A stretch of DNA of 64,000 bases from Oceanicola sp. D3 (GCF_006351965.1 NZ_CP040932.1:3989613-4053612); one strand, 5' to 3'; numbered from the stretch's first letter, positions 42,078 to 54,019 are shown. Numbers and translations are program-made. The notes: generated by a model not told the origin, from the letters alone.

Positions 42078-43430
42078 ATGCAATTCCGCAAATATATCCC
42101 GGCCGCCGCGGCCCTGACGGCAGCGGTTGCGCTGCCCGCCATGGGTTTTGCGCAGGAGGCCGAAGCCGACATGACGCCGCCGAACGGCGAAATCGGCTAT
42201 ATCTTCACCACCTTCATGTTCCTGGTCACCGGCTTCCTGGTGTTCTGGATGGCAGCGGGCTTCTCGATGCTCGAAGCCGGCCTCGTGCGCCAGAAGAACG
42301 TGACCATGCAGCTGACCAAGAACATGGCGCTCTTCTCGATCGCCTCGCTCGCCTACTACCTCGTCGGCTACAACCTGATGTACCCCGGCGACGGCTGGAT
42401 CTCCGAGGGCTACCTCGGTGCCTTCGGCCCTGCCGTGCTTGAAGCCGTTGGCCTTGCAGAAACCGAAACCGACCTGACCTATGCTTCCGTCGGTTCCGAC
42501 TTCTTCTTCCAGCTGATGTTCTGCGCCACCACCGCCTCGATCGTTTCGGGCACCCTGGCCGAGCGCATCAAGCTGTGGCCCTTCCTGATCTTCGTGATCC
42601 TGCTGACAGCCTTCATCTACCCGATCCAGGCTTCCTGGAAATGGGGCGGCGGCTTCCTGGCACCTGGTGCCGAGGGCGTGACCGACTTCCTCGACTTCGC
42701 CGGTTCGACGGTGGTGCACTCCACCGGTGGCTGGGCTGCCCTTGCTGGTGCGCTCATCCTCGGCCCGCGTCTTGGCAAGTACAAGGACGGTCGCGTGCAT
42801 CCGATGCCCGGCTCCAACCTGACCCTTGCCACTCTGGGTACGTTCATCCTGTGGCTCGGCTGGTTTGGCTTCAACGGCGGCTCGCAGCTGTACATGGATA
42901 CCGCTGGCAACGTGGCTGACATCAGCCGGATCTTCGCCAACACCAACACGGCGGCTGCCGGTGGTGCCCTCGCGGCGCTGGTGCTGACCCAGATCCTCTA
43001 CAAGAAGGTCGACCTGACGATGGTGCTCAACGGCGCGCTCGCAGGCCTCGTCTCGATCACTGCCGAACCGCTGACCCCCGGTCTGGGCGCGGCAACGCTG
43101 ATCGGTGCCGTGGGCGGTGTGATCGTGGTCTTCGCGGTGCCGTTCCTCGACAAGCTGAAGATCGACGACGTTGTGGGCGCCATCCCGGTGCACCTCTTCG
43201 CCGGCATCTGGGGCACGCTCGCGGTGTGCATCACCAACGGCGACGCGTCGCTTGCGGTGCAGATCAAAGCCATCGTGATCGTGGGCATCTTCGTCTTCGT
43301 GGTCAGCGGCGTGATCTGGTTCATCCTGAAGGCGATCATGGGCATCCGCGCTTCGGAGGAAGACGAGATCGCCGGTCTCGACACCACCGAGCTGGGCATG
43401 GAAGCCTATCCGGAATTCGCCAAAGGCTGA
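42078..43430 (+). CDS. amtB: Ammonium transporter (AmtB)
   Basis: A 450-residue Amt/Rh protein. A signal-like segment (KYIPAAAALTAAVALPAMGFA) precedes about eleven helices with the family motifs WMAAGFSMLEAGLVRQKN, FAGSTVVHSTGG (pore His) and HLFAGIWGTLAV. It conducts ammonium under nitrogen limitation and is gated by GlnK. The cytoplasmic tail is acidic. A terminator follows directly. Confidence 0.95.
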   Translation: MQFRKYIPAAAALTAAVALPAMGFAQEAEADMTPPNGEIGYIFTTFMFLVTGFLVFWMAAGFSMLEAGLVRQKNVTMQLTKNMALFSIASLAYYLVGYNLMYPGDGWISEGYLGAFGPAVLEAVGLAETETDLTYASVGSDFFFQLMFCATTASIVSGTLAERIKLWPFLIFVILLTAFIYPIQASWKWGGGFLAPGAEGVTDFLDFAGSTVVHSTGGWAALAGALILGPRLGKYKDGRVHPMPGSNLTLATLGTFILWLGWFGFNGGSQLYMDTAGNVADISRIFANTNTAAAGGALAALVLTQILYKKVDLTMVLNGALAGLVSITAEPLTPGLGAATLIGAVGGVIVVFAVPFLDKLKIDDVVGAIPVHLFAGIWGTLAVCITNGDASLAVQIKAIVIVGIFVFVVSGVIWFILKAIMGIRASEEDEIAGLDTTELGMEAYPEFAKG

Positions 43431-43451
43431 CCTCCCCTTCCGGGACAGTCT

Positions 43452-43488
43452 AAAAACGGCCCCGGGCGTGAAAGCGCCCGGGGTTTTT
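43452..43488 (+). terminator. Rho-independent terminator of glnK-amtB
   Basis: CCCCGGGCG (43460-43468) pairs with CGCCCGGGG (43475-43483), followed by five T residues; five A residues lie on the other side, so it could also work on the minus strand. Confidence 0.9.
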
Positions 43489-43585
43489 CTTTGCCAAAGC
43501 GGGAGGGCGGCGGCAGCTCTTCGGCCCGCGCCGGGGCCTCATCGCAGCTGCGAGGCGGGGGAATTGGCGTGCAGCGGGCTGCTCC

Positions 43586-44341
43586 TCAGCCCAGCGCGGC
43601 CTGCACCGGCATCAGCGGCTGGCGCCCGGCCTCGGTCAGCAGCGCCACCTCCAGCCGCTCGCCCTCGATCACCACCGCGGAGAGCGGCCCGCCAAAGGCT
43701 GCCGCGCTGTCGATGTTCAGCCGGTTGCCATAGTGGGTGGCCGCCGCAACCGGGCTGTGGCCATGCACGATGAGCCGCCCGTGGTCGCGCGGGTCCGAAA
43801 GGAAGGGCTCGCGAATCCAAACCAGATCATCCTCGGTCTGCGCCGCGAAGGGCACACCGGGGCGCACACCGGCATGAACGAAGAAGAGCCCCGGCAGGGT
43901 GTGGTGCGTGGCCATGCCGTCGAGCAGGGCCACATGGGCCTCGGGCACTGCGGCGCGGGCATCGTCGTGGATCGCCTCCTTGCCGCGCGCCGGGTCGGTA
44001 TCCACCCCGTAGCTCTCCAGCGTGTTGCGCCCGCCGATATTGGGCTGAAGCCAGTGCAGATCGGGGCGGGACGGGTCGCGCAGGCGGTCGGGCTCCAGAA
44101 AGCGGCGCATCATCCTGTCGTGGTTGCCCTTGAGAACGATCCAGGGCTGCCCGGTGGCCATGCCCTCGGCAAGGTAGCCAAGCACGCCCGACGAATCAGG
44201 GCCACGGTCCACCAGATCGCCAACATGGACGACCACGGCATCAGGGTCTTTCACCCGCGCCTTATCCTCTTCGATGAAGGCATGAACGCTCCTCAGCTTG
44301 TCGAGGTGACCATGAATATCCCCAATCGCATAAACGCGCAT
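43586..44341 (-). CDS. Serine/threonine-type metallophosphatase
   Basis: A 251-residue PPP-family phosphatase with the metal motifs YAIGDIHGHLDKL, HVGDLVDRGPDS, LKGNHDRMM and the C-terminal VHGHSPV. In bacteria such proteins act on phosphoproteins or on Ap4A-like nucleotides; here the substrate cannot be deduced. ATG 44341 gives the standard start; a GTG at 44359 is in frame. Confidence 0.88.
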   Translation of the reverse strand: MRVYAIGDIHGHLDKLRSVHAFIEEDKARVKDPDAVVVHVGDLVDRGPDSSGVLGYLAEGMATGQPWIVLKGNHDRMMRRFLEPDRLRDPSRPDLHWLQPNIGGRNTLESYGVDTDPARGKEAIHDDARAAVPEAHVALLDGMATHHTLPGLFFVHAGVRPGVPFAAQTEDDLVWIREPFLSDPRDHGRLIVHGHSPVAAATHYGNRLNIDSAAAFGGPLSAVVIEGERLEVALLTEAGRQPLMPVQAALG

Positions 44342-44456
44342 ACCACTTTGACCTTTCACAGAATTTCGGGTGCCAGCATCCCCCCTGAGCGCGAGATACC
44401 ATGGCAGCGGGGCGGGTCAACCACCCGCGCGGGATATTGCCGCGCCCCGCTCACGC

Positions 44457-44492
44457 AAAAGGGGCGGCCCCGGCTCACCGGCACCGCCCCTT
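44457..44492 (-). terminator. Rho-independent terminator of serA
   Basis: AAGGGGCGG (44459-44467) and CCGCCCCTT (44484-44492) form the stem; on the minus strand the hairpin is followed by TTTTG. It lies 19 bases beyond the serA stop. Confidence 0.75.
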
Positions 44493-44510
44493 CATTACAC
44501 TGTTCAAACG

Positions 44511-46106
44511 TCAGGCGACGTCGAATTGCAGCGGCTTGATCGACTGGAACAGGTTGGTCTCTGCCAGCTTGCCCAGCACATCATCGGGCACACGGTCATC
44601 GACATAGAGCAGCGCGATGGCATCGGTGCCCACCGAGGAGCGGCCAAGCGTGAAGTTGGCGATGTTGACGCCATTGGTGCCCAGCGTCTGCCCCAACGTG
44701 CCGATGATGCCCGGCACGTCCTTGTTGGTGGTGTAGAGCATGTGCTCACCGATCTCGGCGTCGATGTTGATGCCCTTGATCTGGATGAACCGCGGCTTGC
44801 CATCCGAGAAGACCGTGCCCGCAATCGAGCGCTCGCGCTTGTCTGTCACCACCGTCACCTTGATGTAGCCATCAAAAGCGCCGGACTTGTCCTGGTTGGT
44901 GGTAGAGATCTGCACGCCGCGCTCCTTGGCGATGACCGGGGCGCTGACGAGGTTCACATCCGGGTTGGCCTTTTTCATGATACCGGCCACCACCGAGCAG
45001 TTCAGCGCGGGCAGGTTCATCTTGGACACGACACCATCGTAAAGGATGTTGATCGCCTTGATCGGCTCGTCGGTCATTTGGCCGATGAAACTGCCGAGAT
45101 GGTCGGCCAGCTTGACCCACGGCCCCATCACCTTGGCCTCTTCGGCGGTCATCGAGGGCATGTTGAGCGCGTTTTCCACCGCACCGTCGAGCAGGTAGTT
45201 CGACATTTGCTCGGCCACCTGCAGCGCCACGTTTTCTTGCGCTTCCGAGGTGGAGGCCCCGAGGTGCGGGGTGCAGACCACGTTGGGCAGGTTGAACAAC
45301 ACGTTCTCGGTGGCCGGCTCTTCGGCAAACACGTCGAGCGCGGCCCCGGCAACATGGCCGGACTTCAGCAGCTCGGCCAGCGCGGCCTCGTCGATCAGCC
45401 CGCCACGGGCGCAGTTGATGATGCGCACGCCCTTCTTGGTTTTCGCGAGGTTCTCGGCAGAGAGGATGTTGCGGGTTTGGTCGGTGAGCGGCACGTGCAG
45501 GGTGATGAAGTCGGCCTTGGCGAGCAGCTCATCAAGCTCCACCTTCTGCACGCCCATCTTGTCGGCCTTCTCCTGGCTGAGGAAGGGATCGTAGGCAGCG
45601 ACCTTCATGTGCAGCCCACGGGCACGATCACAGACGATGCCGCCGATGTTGCCTGCGCCGATGACGCCCAGCGTCTTGCCGGTGAGCTCGACACCCATGA
45701 ACTTGGATTTCTCCCATTTGCCTGCATGGGTGGATTGCGAAGCTTCGGGAAGTTGCCGGGCCACGGCGAACATCAGCGCAATGGCGTGCTCGGCGGTGGT
45801 GATCATGTTGCCAAAGGGCGTGTTCATCACGATCACGCCCTTCTTGGAGGCGGCTTCCTTGTCGACATTGTCGGTGCCGATCCCGGCGCGGCCAACGACC
45901 TTGAGGTTGGTGGCATGCTCCAGCAGCTTTGCCGTCACCTTGGTGGCGGAGCGGATGGCGAGGCCGTCATACTGGCCGATCACCTCGGCGAGCTTTTCCT
46001 TGTCCTTGCCCAGCTCGGGCATGAAATCGACGTCGATGCCGCGATCACGAAAGATCTGAACGGCGGTTTCCGAGAGTTTGTCGGAGACGAGAACTTTGGG
46101 GGCCAT
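44511..46106 (-). CDS. serA: D-3-phosphoglycerate dehydrogenase (SerA)
   Basis: A 531-residue long-form SerA. The NAD domain carries TLGVIGAGNIGGIV, INCARGGLIDEAAL and the catalytic region VVCTPHLGASTSEAQENVA (His). After an intervening domain, residues about 450-531 form an ACT domain that usually senses serine. It oxidises 3-phosphoglycerate, the first step of serine synthesis. serC lies 54 bases upstream, so the order of transcription is serC then serA. Confidence 0.95.
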   Translation of the reverse strand: MAPKVLVSDKLSETAVQIFRDRGIDVDFMPELGKDKEKLAEVIGQYDGLAIRSATKVTAKLLEHATNLKVVGRAGIGTDNVDKEAASKKGVIVMNTPFGNMITTAEHAIALMFAVARQLPEASQSTHAGKWEKSKFMGVELTGKTLGVIGAGNIGGIVCDRARGLHMKVAAYDPFLSQEKADKMGVQKVELDELLAKADFITLHVPLTDQTRNILSAENLAKTKKGVRIINCARGGLIDEAALAELLKSGHVAGAALDVFAEEPATENVLFNLPNVVCTPHLGASTSEAQENVALQVAEQMSNYLLDGAVENALNMPSMTAEEAKVMGPWVKLADHLGSFIGQMTDEPIKAINILYDGVVSKMNLPALNCSVVAGIMKKANPDVNLVSAPVIAKERGVQISTTNQDKSGAFDGYIKVTVVTDKRERSIAGTVFSDGKPRFIQIKGINIDAEIGEHMLYTTNKDVPGIIGTLGQTLGTNGVNIANFTLGRSSVGTDAIALLYVDDRVPDDVLGKLAETNLFQSIKPLQFDVA

Positions 46107-46141
46107 GGGTTTGGTCCTGTCATGTAAATTGGATGGGGGGA

Positions 46142-46160
46142 GGTGGGCAGATTGCCCACC
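46142..46160. repeat. Dispersed hairpin repeat, copy 4
   Basis: GGTGGGCA, GAT, TGCCCACC followed by TATG. It overlaps the first base of the serC stop codon and fills part of the serC-serA gap, where it could tune relative expression. Confidence 0.8.
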
Positions 46161-47314
46161 TATGCGGTTTCGGCGAGGGCCTCGATCTCGGCTTCAAAGG
46201 CCCATTCGAGCCAGGGCAGCATCGCCTCGATATCGGAGGTTTCCACCGTGCCGCCGCACCAGATGCGCAGGCCCGCTGGGGCATCACGATAGGCGCCAAC
46301 GTCGAGCGCCACGTTCTCGTCCGCCAGCCGCTTGGCAACGGCCTTGGCGAAGGCGGCGCCGTCAGTGATACGCGCGTCGGTGAACTTCAGGCACACGCTC
46401 GTGTTGGAGCGGGTGGCCGGGTCGGTGGCGAGGTTGGCGATCCAGTCGCGGGCCTCGCAGAAGTCGAAGATCGCCTGCGCATTGGCATCAGCCCGGGCGA
46501 TGAGGCCCTTGAGGCCGCCCACCGATTTGGCCCAGTCGAGCGCCACGAGATAATCTTCCACGGCCAGCATGGAGGGGGTGTTGATGGTTTCGCCCCGGAA
46601 GATCCCGTCGATCAGCTTGCCGCCCTTGGTCAGGCGGAAGATCTTGGGCAGCGGCCACGCGGGGGTGTAGCTTTCGAGCCGTTCCACGGCGCGGGGGCTC
46701 AGGATCAGCATCCCGTGGGCCGCCTCACCGCCAAGCACCTTCTGCCAGGAGAAGGTGGTGACATCGAGCTTGTCCCACGGCAGATCCATCGCGAAGGCGG
46801 CGGAGGTGGCATCACAAATCGTCAGCCCCGCACGATCCGCCGGGATCGCATCGCCATTCGGCAGGCGCACGCCGGAGGTGGTGCCGTTCCATGTGAAGGT
46901 GACATCGGTGTCAAAGTCGATCTCGGCGAAATCGACAATCTCGCCGTAGTCGGCAGTCTTCACATCAGCGTCGATCTTCAGCTGCTTGACCACATCGGTC
47001 ACCCAGCCGGCGCCGAAGCTTTCCCATGCAACCATGGTGGCCTTGCGCTCGCCCAGCAGGTTCCACATCGCCATTTCCACGGCGCCGGTGTCAGACGCCG
47101 GGACGATGCCGATCTTGTAGTCGGCGGGGATGCCGAGGATCTCGCGGGTGGTCTCGATCGCGGCCTTCAGCTTTTCCTTGCCAACGGCAGCACGGTGCGA
47201 GCGGCCAAGGGCAGCGTCAGAGAGCTTGTCGAGCGAGAAGACGGGGGGTTTGGCACAGGGGCCGGACGAAAAACGCGGGTTAGCCGGCCGCGTGGCCGGA
47301 GCTTCGATAGCCAT
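46160..47314 (-). CDS. serC: Phosphoserine aminotransferase (SerC)
   Basis: A 384-residue PLP enzyme of the alphaproteobacterial SerC type. [15 protein letters not shown] is the family start, and [16 protein letters not shown] contains the PLP-binding lysine. It converts 3-phosphohydroxypyruvate and glutamate to phosphoserine. GGAAGGA precedes ATG 47314. It is upstream of serA on the same strand; a hairpin repeat separates them. Confidence 0.94.
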   Translation of the reverse strand: MAIEAPATRPANPRFSSGPCAKPPVFSLDKLSDAALGRSHRAAVGKEKLKAAIETTREILGIPADYKIGIVPASDTGAVEMAMWNLLGERKATMVAWESFGAGWVTDVVKQLKIDADVKTADYGEIVDFAEIDFDTDVTFTWNGTTSGVRLPNGDAIPADRAGLTICDATSAAFAMDLPWDKLDVTTFSWQKVLGGEAAHGMLILSPRAVERLESYTPAWPLPKIFRLTKGGKLIDGIFRGETINTPSMLAVEDYLVALDWAKSVGGLKGLIARADANAQAIFDFCEARDWIANLATDPATRSNTSVCLKFTDARITDGAAFAKAVAKRLADENVALDVGAYRDAPAGLRIWCGGTVETSDIEAMLPWLEWAFEAEIEALAETA

Positions 47315-47470
47315 TGCTGGTATCCTTCCAGATATGTGCCTCTCGTTGGGGAGAGGTGTCCCGCCGCCGGAGATAGTGGGGTGCAGGCCGGGCTGCAACC
47401 GGGAAAACGGCGCGGATACGACGGAAGGGCAGGCAAAAGCGGCGGCGGGCGTTCCGATAGGAAACCGGGC

Positions 47471-49406
<1,936 letters not shown>

Positions 49407-49416
49407 GCCGCCGCGC

Positions 49417-50388
49417 CTAGAGGAACACCGGGCGCACCTCGCCCACTTCGACCTTGCGGCGATTGAGCAGCGGGGCCCAGGCCCGTTTGCGCACCGCCGG
49501 ATCGTCCTTGTCGAGCACGCCGTATTTGACCAGCAGCGCGGCCATGGCACATTCTGCCGCCCGCGTGCCGCCATCCGCCACCTTCAGCGCAATCCCAAGC
49601 CCCTGCCCGGGCAGGATCGCGGTAAAATAGCCCTCTGCCCCGGTCTTCACCGCCGCTTTGCCCGCCGCCGCGCGCATCAGCTCGGTGCAGGCCCGGCCTT
49701 CGCCCGCCACCAACTCGGGGTGGGCCATCATCGCATCGCGCAGCTGCGCCTCCGCCGAGCCGTCGGGGGCCGTGGCGAACTTGGCCATCGCCCGGGCGAT
49801 GGCGGTAACGGAGCTGCGGAAATTCGGCGCCGAGCAGCCATCAATGCCCCAACCAGAGGTATCTTCGTCGCAGATGTCTTCCCATGCGGCGAGCGCCGCC
49901 TGCTGCACCGGATGGTCATACTCGTGGTATTCCGGCCCGGCCCCGAGGTGCGCCGAGAGCGTGAGAAAGCCCGCGTGCTTGCCCGAGCAGTTGTTGTGCC
50001 ACTGGCAGGGCGCGTCGCCTGACTTGATGAGCGCCTCGCGGGCCGGGCGATCATCGGGCATCTGGGTGCCGCAGCGCAGGGCGGGCTCGCCCAGATCAAG
50101 CGCGGCCAGCCAGCGGGCCACGGGGCGGGTGTGAATGGCCGCGCCGTTGTGCGAGGCGCAGGCCAGCGCAAGCTGCTCGCTGCCAAGGCTCCTGTCTGCC
50201 GCCGCGCCCGAGCGCACCAGCGGCAGGGCCTGAATCATCTTGGCCGCGGACCGTGGATAAACCGGCAGCCCCGGCGCCCCGCGCCCGTCCACCAATTCGC
50301 CCGCCGCATTGACCACCGCGACATGCCCGAGGTGAACAGATTCCACCTCTCCACCGCGCGTCACTTCCACCAGTAGCTCTGCCTGCAT
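49417..50388 (-). CDS. ReAV-type (Rhizobium etli) L-asparaginase
   Basis: A 323-residue member of the asparaginase II family with a serine beta-lactamase-like core. The SxxK motif is Ser47-Ala-Ala-Lys50, and the metal site seen in ReAV (two Cys and one Lys) is matched by Cys134, Lys137 (NNCSGKHAG) and Cys185 (GIDGCSAPNF). It hydrolyses asparagine to aspartate and ammonia. It converges on serB, 10 bases away. AGAGGTGAGGC precedes the ATG. Confidence 0.9.
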   Translation of the reverse strand: MQAELLVEVTRGGEVESVHLGHVAVVNAAGELVDGRGAPGLPVYPRSAAKMIQALPLVRSGAAADRSLGSEQLALACASHNGAAIHTRPVARWLAALDLGEPALRCGTQMPDDRPAREALIKSGDAPCQWHNNCSGKHAGFLTLSAHLGAGPEYHEYDHPVQQAALAAWEDICDEDTSGWGIDGCSAPNFRSSVTAIARAMAKFATAPDGSAEAQLRDAMMAHPELVAGEGRACTELMRAAAGKAAVKTGAEGYFTAILPGQGLGIALKVADGGTRAAECAMAALLVKYGVLDKDDPAVRKRAWAPLLNRRKVEVGEVRPVFL

Positions 50389-50546
50389 GCCTCACCTCTC
50401 CGTAATGTCAGCGAAATTCTGCCAAGAGGGCTTTCGCAGTTACGGAAAATCACGTTACATTGAGCCAGAGCAAGTTGAAAAGACATTCGCCACCTGCAAG
50501 GAAAGGCGAAGGCTTGAGGCAGAGGCAGCTGGAGGCTGTGGGACAC

Positions 50547-51071
50547 ATGAAAAATCGGGTTATGGCTGGCCTCGTGGCCAGTATCGTTGCAATGGGCGCA
50601 AGCGCGAGCCTTGCACAGGAAAGCGACAACCGCGTCGCGGCAAAGACCGATTGGTCGGTTTTCGTCGAGGACGACCCCAAGGAATGCTGGAGCGTTTCGG
50701 CGCCCAAGGAAACGGTAAACACCCGCGACGGCCGCGTCGTGGCGGTGCGCCGGAGCGACATTTTGCTGTTCGTCACCGTACGGCCCGGCAGCGGCGCGGG
50801 CGAGGTGAGCTTTACCGGCGGCTATCCCTTTGCTGGCGGCTCCACCGTGACGCTGGACATTGGCGGCACCCAGTTTGAGCTGTTCACCGAGGGCGAGTGG
50901 GCCTGGTCCGCCAGCCCGCAGGATGATGCCCGGATCCTCACCGCGATGAAGCGCGGCGCAGAGGCCAAACTTTCGGCACGCTCCAGCCGGGGCACCCGCA
51001 CCGAGGATACCTTCTCTCTGCTGGGGCTGACGGCGGCGCTGGACGAGGCCACCAAGCGCTGCGGCGGTTGA
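50547..51071 (+). CDS. Invasion-associated locus B (IalB) family secreted protein
   Basis: A 174-residue protein with a signal peptide (MAGLVASIVAMGASASLA) and the IalB pattern W-x-F-V-x-C (DWSVFVEDDPKECWSVS), then a beta-rich region FELFTEGEWAWSAS and a late ARSSRGTRTEDTFSLLG. A cysteine pair, Cys of KECWS and the final RCGG, could bond. These proteins are periplasmic; in Bartonella IalB aids invasion, but in free-living marine bacteria the role is unknown. GGAGG precedes the ATG. Confidence 0.8.
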   Translation: MKNRVMAGLVASIVAMGASASLAQESDNRVAAKTDWSVFVEDDPKECWSVSAPKETVNTRDGRVVAVRRSDILLFVTVRPGSGAGEVSFTGGYPFAGGSTVTLDIGGTQFELFTEGEWAWSASPQDDARILTAMKRGAEAKLSARSSRGTRTEDTFSLLGLTAALDEATKRCGG

Positions 51072-51127
51072 TCGGCACGCAGAGTTCGGCATAGGCTTGG
51101 CGCAGTTTTCTGTGCGGAGTCATTGCC

Positions 51128-51655
51128 TTGCCTTTTATTCTCGGAGCCATCGCGCTGCTTGGTGCAGCTTACATGTGGTATATTCGTGCCAAGGGCGCTG
51201 CCGATATGGCAGGCGAGTTGATGAACGCCGCGGGCGATGTGCGCTCCGCCGCCCGTCGCTTTGGCTACAAGCTGCGCAAGCGTGAACACCCGGTCGACGG
51301 CATCGACGAACCCATCGTGGCCGCCGCAGGCATTGCCGAGGCCTTCATTTCGCTTGATGACCTGCCCACGCGCGGCCAGCGCACCGGCATATTGCAAGGG
51401 CTGCAAAAGGCCTATCGCACCGATCTGAACGGCGCCGAAGAGGCCGCCGTTCTGGGCCGCTGGCTGGTGGCACAATGCGGCACGCCGGATGCGGCCATCA
51501 CCCGGATCGTCAAGAAGCTGATCACGCTGGGCGGTCAGGGCGAGGTGCAGCCCCTGCTGGAGGTGCTCAACACCGCCGCCAGCGCCGAGGGAGGCAGCCT
51601 TGGCCCGCGCCAGCAAGAGGCCCTGCAAGAGATCGCCCGCCGCTTCGGCCTGTGA
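51128..51655 (+). CDS. Membrane-anchored helical protein, 175 residues
   Basis: The protein starts at TTG 51128 (product MPFILGAIALLGAAYMWYIR), giving one N-terminal membrane helix, followed by a cytoplasmic all-helical domain (GIAEAFISLDDLPTRGQRTGILQGLQKAY) loosely like TerB-type domains. No catalytic motif is visible. It sits between the IalB-like gene and rlmN on the same strand. I do not assign a function. Confidence 0.7.
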   Translation: MPFILGAIALLGAAYMWYIRAKGAADMAGELMNAAGDVRSAARRFGYKLRKREHPVDGIDEPIVAAAGIAEAFISLDDLPTRGQRTGILQGLQKAYRTDLNGAEEAAVLGRWLVAQCGTPDAAITRIVKKLITLGGQGEVQPLLEVLNTAASAEGGSLGPRQQEALQEIARRFGL

Positions 51656-51724
51656 AAAAACCTTTGCAATAAGGCCCTGCCCGCCCTATGTGCACGGCTT
51701 GAACCCGACACCCGGAGAACTCCA

Positions 51725-52912
51725 ATGACCGAGGCCAATGCCCCGATCACGCAAGACGTTGCCACGATCCCGCGCAAAATGCCCGAGGGCGGAAAGCGCA
51801 ACATTGTCGGCCTGACCCGCGAGGGCCTGGCCGATGCGTTGCGCGGCATCGGAGTGGCCGACAAGCAGCTGCGGATGCGGGTGAACCAGATCTGGCAGTG
51901 GGTCTACCAGTGGGGTGTGCGCGACTTCGAGGCGATGACGAACCTCTCCAAGGCGTTCCGCGCCGATCTGGCCGAACACTTCGAAATCGCCCTGCCCGAA
52001 GTGGTGAAGCGCGAAGTGAGCGCCGATGGCACCCGCAAGTATCTGGTGCGCATTGCCGGCGGGCATGAGGTGGAAACCGTCTATATCCCCGAGGAAGATC
52101 GCGGCACGCTCTGCATTTCCTCTCAGGTCGGCTGCACCCTCACCTGCTCGTTCTGCCACACCGGCACCCAGAAACTGGTGCGCAACCTGACAGCGGGCGA
52201 GATCGTCGGGCAGGTCATGCTGGCCCGCGATGACCTTGGCGAATGGCCCGAGCCCGGCAAGGGCTCTGACGAGAACGGCCCGCGCCTGCTGAGTAACATC
52301 GTGCTGATGGGCATGGGCGAGCCGCTCTACAACTTTGATGCGGTTCGCGATGCGATGAAGATCGCGATGGACGGCGAGGGCATTTCGCTCAGCCGCCGCC
52401 GGATCACGCTGAGCACCTCCGGCGTTGTGCCCGAGATCGCCAAGACCGCCGAAGAGATCGGCTGCCTGCTGGCGGTCAGCTTTCACGCCACCACCGACGA
52501 GGTGCGCGACAAGCTGGTGCCGATCAACAAGCGGTGGAACATCGAAACCCTGCTGGCCGCGCTGAAGGCCTACCCCAAGGCGTCAAACTCCGAGCGGATC
52601 ACCTTTGAATACGTCATGCTCGACGGGGTGAACGACAGCGACGAAGATGCCCGGCGGCTGGTGAAGCTGATCGCGGGCATCCCCGCCAAGATCAACCTGA
52701 TCCCCTTCAACGAATGGCCCGGCGCGCCCTACAAGCGCTCCAGCTGGGAGCGGATCGAGGCCTTTGCCGATATCGTCTACAAGGCGGGCTATGCCAGCCC
52801 GATCCGCACCCCGCGCGGCGAAGATATCATGGCCGCCTGTGGGCAGCTGAAATCCGAGACGGAGCGGGCGCGCAAGAGCCGCAAGGAGATCGCGGCGGAG
52901 GCGGGTCTCTGA
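51725..52912 (+). CDS. rlmN: 23S rRNA (adenine2503-C2)/tRNA (adenine37-C2) methyltransferase RlmN
   Basis: A 395-residue radical-SAM enzyme with the iron-sulfur motif Cys137, Cys141, Cys144 in [13 protein letters not shown], the downstream [13 protein letters not shown] and [20 protein letters not shown]. It methylates A2503 of 23S rRNA and A37 of some tRNAs. GGAGA precedes the ATG. Confidence 0.95.
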   Translation: MTEANAPITQDVATIPRKMPEGGKRNIVGLTREGLADALRGIGVADKQLRMRVNQIWQWVYQWGVRDFEAMTNLSKAFRADLAEHFEIALPEVVKREVSADGTRKYLVRIAGGHEVETVYIPEEDRGTLCISSQVGCTLTCSFCHTGTQKLVRNLTAGEIVGQVMLARDDLGEWPEPGKGSDENGPRLLSNIVLMGMGEPLYNFDAVRDAMKIAMDGEGISLSRRRITLSTSGVVPEIAKTAEEIGCLLAVSFHATTDEVRDKLVPINKRWNIETLLAALKAYPKASNSERITFEYVMLDGVNDSDEDARRLVKLIAGIPAKINLIPFNEWPGAPYKRSSWERIEAFADIVYKAGYASPIRTPRGEDIMAACGQLKSETERARKSRKEIAAEAGL

Positions 52913-52958
52913 GGCGGCCTTAAGCCCTCGTTAACCAGAATCGGCTGAACCTGCCGGC

Positions 52959-53459
52959 ATGCAGCGGATTTCTTTTCAGGTCAGCCACGCCACGCTCTCG
53001 GCCCTCATGGACGAAGCGCAGAAAGGTGACATCTCGGTCGGTCAATTGCTGCGCGATGCCGTCCGGCGTGAACTGCGGCACCGCCACACCCCGGCGAAGA
53101 CGCCTCGAAGGGCGGATGAGCGGCTCGTCGCGCGGCTCGCCGCGCTCCTCGCCCCGGCTTTCGCCGATGCCGAGTCCTGGAGCCATCTCACAGACCTCCT
53201 GCACCGCCTCGACCATGAACTGCGCCCGGCCGGCGGTGGCCTCGCCGTGCACCGCCTCTCGGACGGCCAACGCATTTGCAAAGCATCGGAAATCGGGCAG
53301 GCCTATTCGCGGCTGATCCGCCGCTTCGGCGCCCCCTTTCCGGGGCACAGCCACCGCTACCTCGTCGAACGCGTCCTTGGAGACGCCCCCAAAGAAGCGG
53401 CAAGCGAGATCATCGACCCCCTAGCGCCTAAGAGCACCCATCCTCGGCCCAGAGCTTGA
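52959..53459 (+). CDS. Hypothetical protein with ribbon-helix-helix-like N-terminus
   Basis: A 166-residue protein. The first 40 residues (RISFQVSHATLSALMDEAQ then SVGQLLRDAVRREL) have the strand-helix-helix outline of a ribbon-helix-helix DNA-binding domain. The remainder is charged and helical, with no known motif. It runs into the convergent CxxCH gene, overlapping 32 bases. A regulatory role is possible. Confidence 0.6.
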   Translation: MQRISFQVSHATLSALMDEAQKGDISVGQLLRDAVRRELRHRHTPAKTPRRADERLVARLAALLAPAFADAESWSHLTDLLHRLDHELRPAGGGLAVHRLSDGQRICKASEIGQAYSRLIRRFGAPFPGHSHRYLVERVLGDAPKEAASEIIDPLAPKSTHPRPRA

Positions 53460-53883
53460 GGTTGGCCTTGAAGGTGCCGCCCAGCGGATGCGCCTTGGCG
53501 AGATTGTCGGCAAACTCGGGCTTCAGGTAATTCGTCGCCTGCTCGCAAATGCGCTCACGGGTCCATTCGTGGCAATTGGTGCAGGTCTGATCCTTCCAGA
53601 TCTCCTCCGGCAGGCCTTCAAGCGGCGGAAACAGCGGTGAACTCTCGGTAAACACCTGTTCGATCGTCTTGCCGCGGATGTCCTCAACCCCGCCTTGCAG
53701 AGGCTCGCCCCAGCGCACCGGGCCCACCGGAACATCCTGCCCGGGCGCGCCGGTTTCCTGCTCATTCTCATCCACATCGAGAATGATCACCGCAGGATCG
53801 CCCGTTCCCTGCGCAACGGCCACGCCGGCCAAGAACAGGGCGGCAAACAGCCCAATCACAAGCCCTGCACGATTTTCTTTCAT
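53428..53883 (-). CDS. Secreted protein with one CxxCH motif (possible c-type cytochrome-like)
   Basis: A 151-residue exported protein (signal LVIGLFAALFLAGVAVAQ). CTNCHEW is a CxxCH that could attach heme, and AHPLGGTFKANLKLW may hold an axial ligand. Two further cysteines occur (RICEQ, DGCS). If heme is bound it would be a small periplasmic monoheme protein; the motif alone does not prove it. Its 3' end overlaps the preceding plus-strand gene. Confidence 0.7.
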   Translation of the reverse strand: MKENRAGLVIGLFAALFLAGVAVAQGTGDPAVIILDVDENEQETGAPGQDVPVGPVRWGEPLQGGVEDIRGKTIEQVFTESSPLFPPLEGLPEEIWKDQTCTNCHEWTRERICEQATNYLKPEFADNLAKAHPLGGTFKANLKLWAEDGCS

Positions 53884-54019
53884 TCTGCCCGCCTGTTGCG
53901 CTTAGTATAAAGACGCTAGCAACAGTTCCGCCTTCGGGCAATTCATGTTCCCAATTGAACCGTCCGCTGGGCGGCATTTGCAACAGACCCATTCAAGGCC
54001 TCAACCCAAGGAGGTAACC

